64,000 bases of DNA from a virus, in the IMG/VR virus record IMGVR_UViG_3300025164_000635, positions 1-64,000 of that record, one strand, 5' to 3'. Every line of letters begins with the position of its first letter. Within the stretch, counting starts at the first letter, position 1. Below are positions 59,636 to 64,000 of the stretch, piece after piece. The translations under genes were made by a program, and so were the position numbers. The notes below the pieces were generated by a model that did no database searches, was not told the DNA's origin, and saw nothing but the letters and a program-made list of their open reading frames with translations.

Positions 59636-59809
59636 CAAGTCCAAGAATGGGGAAGGGGAGAAGCAAGCCGACTGGGGATACCTTCGTATTGACTCCCCTA
59701 CCCTCTTCCTGGCTGAGGATTGAATGTGCGAGTGTTCTCTCATCCTTCTTACCCACGTGTGGACATTGCGCTCCGTTTCGATTCTCCCCTGTCCGAGAAG
59801 GAATAGGTC

Positions 59810-60136
59810 ATGAATTGCGTCATCAACTTCTCACATCCGCTGACCGAATATCAGTACAAGGATCTCTCAGAGCAGCTTGGCCACTTCACCGAAGTATATA
59901 AGCCTGTCCAGTTCGATATGGTCACGGGCAACCTGCGCCGAGAAGTGGAGACCCTGCTGAATGACACCGTGCAAGACATCTCGGAGATTGTCGCCATTAT
60001 CCCGCCAAAGTTGAGCGTGGCGGCCTATTGGATGGCGCTCGAGATGGAAGCGCTGGGATGGCACAATGTACCAGCCGTCTACTTTATTCATGACTCCAGC
60101 GTCCCCCCTCAGTTTGTCGTGGGCGGTGTAGAGTGA
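59810..60136 (+). CDS. Csx15-like protein
   Basis: The product has 108 residues from ATG 59810 behind GAAGGAA. It opens NFSHPLTEYQYKDL and ends with IIPPKLSVAAYWMALEMEALGWHNVPAVYFI, the pattern of Csx15-type small proteins associated with type III CRISPR loci (start N-F-HPLT, later PP.L, then G..P.....). No CRISPR genes are near. In a phage it might bind cyclic oligoadenylate signals. It is the first gene after the strong promoter, compatible with early expression. Family match is by pattern only. Confidence 0.45.
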   Translation: MNCVINFSHPLTEYQYKDLSEQLGHFTEVYKPVQFDMVTGNLRREVETLLNDTVQDISEIVAIIPPKLSVAAYWMALEMEALGWHNVPAVYFIHDSSVPPQFVVGGVE

Positions 60137-60297
60137 TCTGGCTATTCTTCGCACTCATCATGTTTCTGGTCATCGACTACCATCGCTTGCGAAGGGCCTG
60201 GAAGGGACCCGGGCCTTTCGATGGACAAGGCTATCCCAGCTCAACGCTGCGGCTTCTGATCGTAGCAACGGTAGTCGCCATACTCCTGCTGAGGTGA
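60133..60297 (+). CDS. Small membrane protein
   Basis: The product has 54 residues from GTG 60133, in a GTGA overlap with the Csx15-like gene. Two membrane helices (WLFFALIMFLVIDY and LRLLIVATVVAILLL) flank a polar loop. The tight coupling suggests joint function; none is known. Confidence 0.6.
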   Translation: MIWLFFALIMFLVIDYHRLRRAWKGPGPFDGQGYPSSTLRLLIVATVVAILLLR

Positions 60298-60301
60298 AAT
60301 C

Positions 60302-60559
60302 ATGAAAGTCTATCGACAAACATTCCAAGTCACCGGGTTAGGCTCCTTCCCACTCGACATGCTCCGATATGATGAGTGCTATCCGCGCACAGAGCGAGAT
60401 ACAGCTCTGATCGATCAGTCTTTCCAGGAAGCCAACGTGCAATACATTGGCCTTGAGCGCATCCTCACCGATGAGGCGAAAGACCCCACATTCGATCGCT
60501 GGAAGTCATTCCTGTGGGCAGTTGTGAAGAATAGCATCGTGACAGAGCAAATCAAATGA
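60302..60559 (+). CDS. Hypothetical small protein
   Basis: The product has 85 residues from ATG 60302. It is a soluble alpha/beta protein with Asp/Glu-rich turns (LRYDECYPRTERDTALID). The stop overlaps the next ATG. Unrecognised. Confidence 0.6.
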   Translation: MKVYRQTFQVTGLGSFPLDMLRYDECYPRTERDTALIDQSFQEANVQYIGLERILTDEAKDPTFDRWKSFLWAVVKNSIVTEQIK

Positions 60560-60792
60560 GCTCCGATCTCAGACCCGAGAAGGTCATATTGCAATTTGTC
60601 CAGGAAGCCGAAGAGCAGGGCCGGACACTGGCCGAGATTGCCAAGCACACCGGTCTCTTCCAGGCGCAGGCCGCTGTCATGCTCCAGACCTGGGAGAACG
60701 AGGGCTACCTTGTCCGGCACATTAACACCTATGGGGCACCGGGAAAGGAAAGGACGGTCGCGCGCTGGTACGCGACCCCCAAGAAGGACTGA
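60556..60792 (+). CDS. Winged-helix regulator
   Basis: The product has 78 residues from ATG 60556. LAEIAKHTGLFQAQAAVMLQTWENEGYLVRH is a helix-turn-helix and the following GKERTVARWYATP looks like a wing. It is a small transcription regulator of MarR/ArsR-like fold; the exact family is open. Confidence 0.6.
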   Translation: MSSDLRPEKVILQFVQEAEEQGRTLAEIAKHTGLFQAQAAVMLQTWENEGYLVRHINTYGAPGKERTVARWYATPKKD

Positions 60793-60824
60793 AGAACCCA
60801 CAGTGCAAAGGAGACCACACCACC

Positions 60825-61151
60825 ATGGATCCCTCTTCAACAACCATCTTTCTATCCATCATGACCCTCATCACGCTCATGCTGGGCGGCCTGATCGCCG
60901 TAGACTATTACGATCGGTCCATCGCCCGATCGCGTGACTACGAGGTGAGGAAGCTCATCGTCGCTCCAGACGAAGTGGAGTTCACTGTTTACTTCCAGCG
61001 CCGGGCAGGATTTCGGTGTATCTCTCACACCGAAACCCTACGCGGGAAGAGGGAACTCCTCTTCGAGACGGGCAATATCCCAGAATGGGCCTTTGCTCGG
61101 GTGTCCACCATGCAGAGATACACGACACGACCCAGGAGTGCCCATGCCTGA
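60825..61151 (+). CDS. Membrane-anchored hypothetical protein
   Basis: The product has 108 residues from ATG 60825 behind AAAGGAGA. One N-terminal membrane helix (TTIFLSIMTLITLMLGGLIAV) is followed by a basic soluble part with a beta-like core. The end overlaps the RadC start. No family recognised. Confidence 0.6.
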   Translation: MDPSSTTIFLSIMTLITLMLGGLIAVDYYDRSIARSRDYEVRKLIVAPDEVEFTVYFQRRAGFRCISHTETLRGKRELLFETGNIPEWAFARVSTMQRYTTRPRSAHA

Positions 61152-61863
61152 TGAAGGACAATTGTCCTTCGTAGTTCAAGATGGAACCCACACTGAAAAA
61201 CCTAAAAGAGTAATCCGAGAAGTCATTGCCCGAGAGAACGTGACCTGGCGAGCCGATAACATAGGCGTGAAGTCGTTATCAACCCTGGAGCTCTTGTCCC
61301 TCGTCACGGGCGACGCCGAAGCTGCTGCAAACCTACTGGCCAGCAATGACATTGCCGACATGATGAAGATGAGTTGCGCCGAGATGACCAAGACCAAGGG
61401 AATCGGGAGGAAGCGTTCCTACCAGATATTGGCCGCTCTGGAACTGGGACGACGTTCCCTCACCACAGCGCCTATTGAGAGGACACAGATCCGCGCACCC
61501 GCCGATGCCGGCGACATCTTCATGGCCGACATGCAGAATCTGACCCAGGAAGAACTGCGTGTGATGGTGTTGGACACACGCAATCGAATCCTGGCAGTAC
61601 CCACCATCTACAAGGGATCTCTGAACACAACCTGGATTCGCACAGCCGAAGTATTCAAGCCGTGCATCTCCAGAGACGGGGCCGCCATCATTGTCGCGCA
61701 CAATCATCCAAGCGGTGATCCATCTCCTTCCTCAGAGGACATCAGCCTCACGAAGGAGATCATCAACGCCGGGAAGTTGCTGGACATCGAGGTACTCGAT
61801 CATCTCATCATCGGCCATCAGCGTTTCATCTCACTCAGGGAACGCGGCCTGGCCTTTGAATAA
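61144..61863 (+). CDS. radC: RadC family protein (JAMM/MPN domain)
   Basis: The product has 239 residues from ATG 61144; an upstream TTG at 61093 is less likely. The N-terminal UPF0758 region (residues 22-105, with LSTLELLSLVTGD and TKGIGRKRSYQILAALELGRR, a helix-hairpin-helix) precedes the JAMM domain. Its metal motif is HNHPSGDPSPSSED, with His186, His188 and Asp199. RadC proteins are common in mobile elements; their role (DNA repair or anti-restriction) is debated. Length is typical of the family. Confidence 0.88.
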   Translation: MPDEGQLSFVVQDGTHTEKPKRVIREVIARENVTWRADNIGVKSLSTLELLSLVTGDAEAAANLLASNDIADMMKMSCAEMTKTKGIGRKRSYQILAALELGRRSLTTAPIERTQIRAPADAGDIFMADMQNLTQEELRVMVLDTRNRILAVPTIYKGSLNTTWIRTAEVFKPCISRDGAAIIVAHNHPSGDPSPSSEDISLTKEIINAGKLLDIEVLDHLIIGHQRFISLRERGLAFE

Positions 61864-61877
61864 AGGAGAACATAGCG

Positions 61878-62285
61878 ATGAACCACCTAAGCGCCTCTGA
61901 AGCATGTGAAGCGCACCGAAAGAGAATCACTGATAGGTTCGCTTCCATCCTGCGACAGCGATTCGAGGACCTCGACGAGGGTCATACCCTGCAAGCTGCA
62001 GAGCACGCGGCCTCTGCCTACATCGGATACCCTGAAGATTGGATCCGCAGACCCGAGACGGCCTTACTGAATTATCCCAAGCTGGTCGTCTGTGAATGCG
62101 GCAAACGATCGGTCGCGGAGTATCACTACGGAATCGGCTGGACACCGGTGGATCCCGAGTGGAAGATGCACCTGGGCTTTGAGCCGATGGTTTCTTACTG
62201 GTCATGTGGTCAGCCAAACCATAAGGCGACTGTTTGGCAGGAGTTGTTCATCCTGGAAGACATCCAGCAGGTGACCGAGCCATGA
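61878..62285 (+). CDS. Hypothetical protein
   Basis: The product has 135 residues from ATG 61878 behind AAAGGAG. The N-terminal half is helical (SEACEAHRKRITDRFASILRQRF) and a CECGKRS motif in the middle plus later CG.PNH may bind zinc. The stop overlaps the RNase H start. Unrecognised. Confidence 0.6.
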   Translation: MNHLSASEACEAHRKRITDRFASILRQRFEDLDEGHTLQAAEHAASAYIGYPEDWIRRPETALLNYPKLVVCECGKRSVAEYHYGIGWTPVDPEWKMHLGFEPMVSYWSCGQPNHKATVWQELFILEDIQQVTEP

Positions 62286-62794
62286 TAAGGTTCAAGCTCA
62301 TCATCTACACCGATGGCTGTTGCTTCCCGGTGCCTAACTCAGCCGGGACAGGTGGCTATGCCGCCGTCCTACGCTATGGAGAGAGCACCAAAGAGATTGT
62401 CGGCGGTTTCCTGATGACCAATGCGCCTCGGATGGAACTCTACGGGGCACTCACGGCCCTGGAAGCACTCAAGAGGCCATGTCATGTCATCATCAGGAGT
62501 GACAGCAAGTACCTGGTCAATATGTTCGGGCAAGGGTGGGCCAGGAAGTGGAAGGCACAAGGATGGTACCTTGATCCCAGGGCCACCGTCCCACAGTTGG
62601 CCAAGAACGTTGACCTTGTGAGCCGGCTCCTGAACATGATTGATTCACACTTCTCGGTCAGGTTTGAGTGGGTGAGGGGCCACAACGGGGACCCCGATAA
62701 CGAGCGGTGTGACAAGCTGGCCCAGCAAGGAGCCGAAGAGGCTTACGAGCCGGACCCAGGCTACCAACCCAGACAGGAGGAGAGTGATGGGTAG
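62282..62794 (+). CDS. rnhA: Ribonuclease HI
   Basis: The product has 170 residues from ATG 62282, overlapping the preceding stop. It cuts RNA in RNA:DNA hybrids. The catalytic residues are in place: Asp11 (IYTDGCC), Glu52 (RMELYGAL), Asp74 (RSDSKYLVN), His134 and Asp144 (VRGHNGDPDNERCDKLA). The length suits the family. In a phage it would remove primers or hybrids during replication. Confidence 0.92.
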   Translation: MIRFKLIIYTDGCCFPVPNSAGTGGYAAVLRYGESTKEIVGGFLMTNAPRMELYGALTALEALKRPCHVIIRSDSKYLVNMFGQGWARKWKAQGWYLDPRATVPQLAKNVDLVSRLLNMIDSHFSVRFEWVRGHNGDPDNERCDKLAQQGAEEAYEPDPGYQPRQEESDG

Positions 62795-63065
62795 CCAACC
62801 CAAGTACCGAGTCTGGTATGATGAGATGTCCGACCTCCTTCAGGAACCACTCACTCCTCGTGAGCAAGAAGTGGCGACCCTGGTTGTAGCCGGCCTGCGA
62901 AACAAAGAGATTGCTAACCGGCTCTGCATCAGTGTAGAGACGGTCAGGACGCATGTTGCCAATATCCTTGCCAAGCAGGGCATTTTAAGCCGGAAAGACA
63001 TCCGGTTGGGCGACTTGCAACCTGCCCCTTCCCTTGGCGTTCAAGCGGGAGAAAGCAAACCATGA
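62787..63065 (+). CDS. LuxR-type HTH protein without receiver domain
   Basis: The product has 92 residues from ATG 62787, inside the end of the RNase H gene. Residues about 22-72 are a GerE/LuxR four-helix DNA-binding domain (LTPREQEVATLVVAGLRNKEIANRLCIS, then ETVRTHVANILAK). No receiver or ligand domain is present. It may regulate phage or host genes; the kinase at 12.6 kb is not linked by sequence. Confidence 0.85.
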   Translation: MGSQPKYRVWYDEMSDLLQEPLTPREQEVATLVVAGLRNKEIANRLCISVETVRTHVANILAKQGILSRKDIRLGDLQPAPSLGVQAGESKP

Positions 63066-63802
63066 AGACTAACCTTCTCGGATTCCACATCGAAGTCACG
63101 CATAACAGGCTCGCTAGTCTCAACATTCACCATGTCGATCGGCGCGCAGCATTGGAATACCCTGAGTTCACCACTACTAGCCCCACTCGGGTAAAGCTCA
63201 TGCGGATTAAGGCGGTGCTTCAGCTTCAGCCAGGAACATCAATGGCGGACGCCAAAGCTTGGGTCGAAGCCCAGAACTGGGGAGACCAAGTGCCTTCTGA
63301 GCAGGACGACAGCGATAGCAGGTCTGAGTATTACGGTTCACGCCAGGAAGAAAGGTGGGGCCTGGATGAGCCTCCAGATGAGAAGAGAGAGGCTGAGATC
63401 GCGCTGGTCAACAGACTCAGGGCCAGGCATCAGTGCCCCATCTGGCGCGGGAAGGACGGCTCACTCCATCCCATCTCACTCATGTCTCCCGGGCATCTCA
63501 CCAATGCCTTACGCCAACTCTATCGGAGACTGGCCAAGATCGCATCGGCCAGGATGTTCTACCACGATCCCTTCTGGGGCCCTCACGGTGATGGAGCCCA
63601 GGATGCAGCAGAACGGGCCATGGATGAGGCAGACGAGATCGAGTACCAGGTAGGGCTTTGGGCTACTGCCCTGGAAGGTGAGCTCGAGAGACGTGGCCTG
63701 CCCCTACCGGAGAGAGTGAAGGCCGAGCCGCCGCCCCGGGTCAAGAATGTCTGGGTTGAGGGAGCCTTCACCATTGCGGAGATCGATCGTGAAAAAGAGT
63801 AG
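63062..63802 (+). CDS. Hypothetical protein
   Basis: The product has 246 residues from ATG 63062, in an ATGA overlap. It is acidic and highly charged, with helical segments and a beta-rich start (LGFHIEVTHNRLASLNIHHVD). No recognisable domain. Confidence 0.65.
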   Translation: MKTNLLGFHIEVTHNRLASLNIHHVDRRAALEYPEFTTTSPTRVKLMRIKAVLQLQPGTSMADAKAWVEAQNWGDQVPSEQDDSDSRSEYYGSRQEERWGLDEPPDEKREAEIALVNRLRARHQCPIWRGKDGSLHPISLMSPGHLTNALRQLYRRLAKIASARMFYHDPFWGPHGDGAQDAAERAMDEADEIEYQVGLWATALEGELERRGLPLPERVKAEPPPRVKNVWVEGAFTIAEIDREKE

Positions 63803-63854
63803 AGAGAAGCGTTTCCAGTGGGTCTCCCGCTGGCACTTCTCGCCCAAGAAGTGA
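63789..63854 (+). CDS. Possible 21-residue basic peptide
   Basis: A GTG at 63789 overlaps the end of the preceding gene and opens a frame of 21 residues with ten Lys, Arg and His. It has no strong ribosome-binding site. It may be real given other tiny genes in this phage, but support is weak. Confidence 0.25.
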   Translation: MKKSREKRFQWVSRWHFSPKK

Positions 63855-63889
63855 CGCTAGGTGACACACCTTTCGGATAGGATGAAGAC

Positions 63890-64000
63890 ATGAGCCTGGA
63901 AGACATCCTCAGAGACTACGCCCACCAGTTCGGCATCGATGATTCGTTCATTGAGGCGAGTGACCACCCCTACACCTGCGGCTGTAGCAAATGTAAGAAT
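63890..64000 (+). CDS. Hypothetical protein, 5' part (3' end outside window)
   Basis: ATG 63890 opens a frame that runs off the right edge. The visible 37 residues are acidic and end in TCGCSKCKN, the start of a zinc-ribbon-like CxC..C pattern. A GATAGGATGAAG stretch precedes it. No further call is possible. Confidence 0.5.
   Translation, partial: MSLEDILRDYAHQFGIDDSFIEASDHPYTCGCSKCKN

Noticed and set aside
1-64000. Search for integrase, attachment sites and lysogeny repressor
   Set aside because: No integrase, recombinase or att-like direct repeat was seen; the LexA-like protein alone does not indicate lysogeny.

Overview
This window is part of a tailed double-stranded DNA phage genome of siphovirus type, GC-rich (about 57% by eye). 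A complete virion module lies on the minus strand: terminase, portal, scaffold-like protein, major capsid, connectors, tail tube, tail assembly chaperones, tape measure and adhesins. I see no integrase, rRNA, CRISPR array, DNA polymerase or helicase, so the window is an internal piece of a larger, probably lytic genome. The host cannot be fixed from sequence. A Csx15-like protein and a GT87-like membrane glycosyltransferase are compatible with an environmental host such as Chloroflexota, but that is a guess.

Layout. (1) 1-10.9 kb, plus strand: a tight run of small, mostly unrecognised genes with three DNA methyltransferases (one C5, two N6-adenine), a PD-(D/E)XK homing-type nuclease, winged-helix proteins, a 37-residue lipoprotein and a GT-C membrane protein. 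It ends at a bidirectional terminator at 10.87 kb. (2) 10.97-49.64 kb, minus strand: one long late operon, read right to left, with many ATGA or TGATG start/stop overlaps. It runs from three small proteins through TerL, portal, small head proteins, head fibre, decoration proteins, scaffold, capsid, connectors, tail tube, chaperones, a 3153-residue giant protein, tail tip and fibres, a sensor histidine kinase and a holin-like protein. (3) 49.8-55.6 kb, plus strand: very small genes with elaborately folded leader RNAs, and an 800-residue protein with the DxDGD catalytic signature of double-psi beta-barrel RNA polymerases. (4) 55.6-56.65 kb: about 1 kb without a convincing gene but rich in long helices, apparently one large structured RNA ending in a tRNA-like element. 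(5) 56.7-64 kb, plus strand: small accessory genes, then a cluster behind a near-consensus sigma70 promoter with a Csx15-like protein, RadC, RNase HI and a LuxR-type HTH protein.

The most striking point is that two different proteins carry DxDGD polymerase signatures. One is fused into the tape-measure protein, behind a RecB/Cas4-like nuclease domain and separated from the tape-measure half by a Pro-rich linker. It would therefore be packaged in the virion and could be injected with the DNA. The other is a free-standing YonO-sized protein. Together with repeated RNA leaders, a hairpin sequence present three times (7-bp stem, 3-nt loop) and a large noncoding RNA, this suggests a phage with its own transcription and RNA-level control. 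The polymerase and RNA assignments rest on motifs and base pairing read by eye and need profile searches and experiments.
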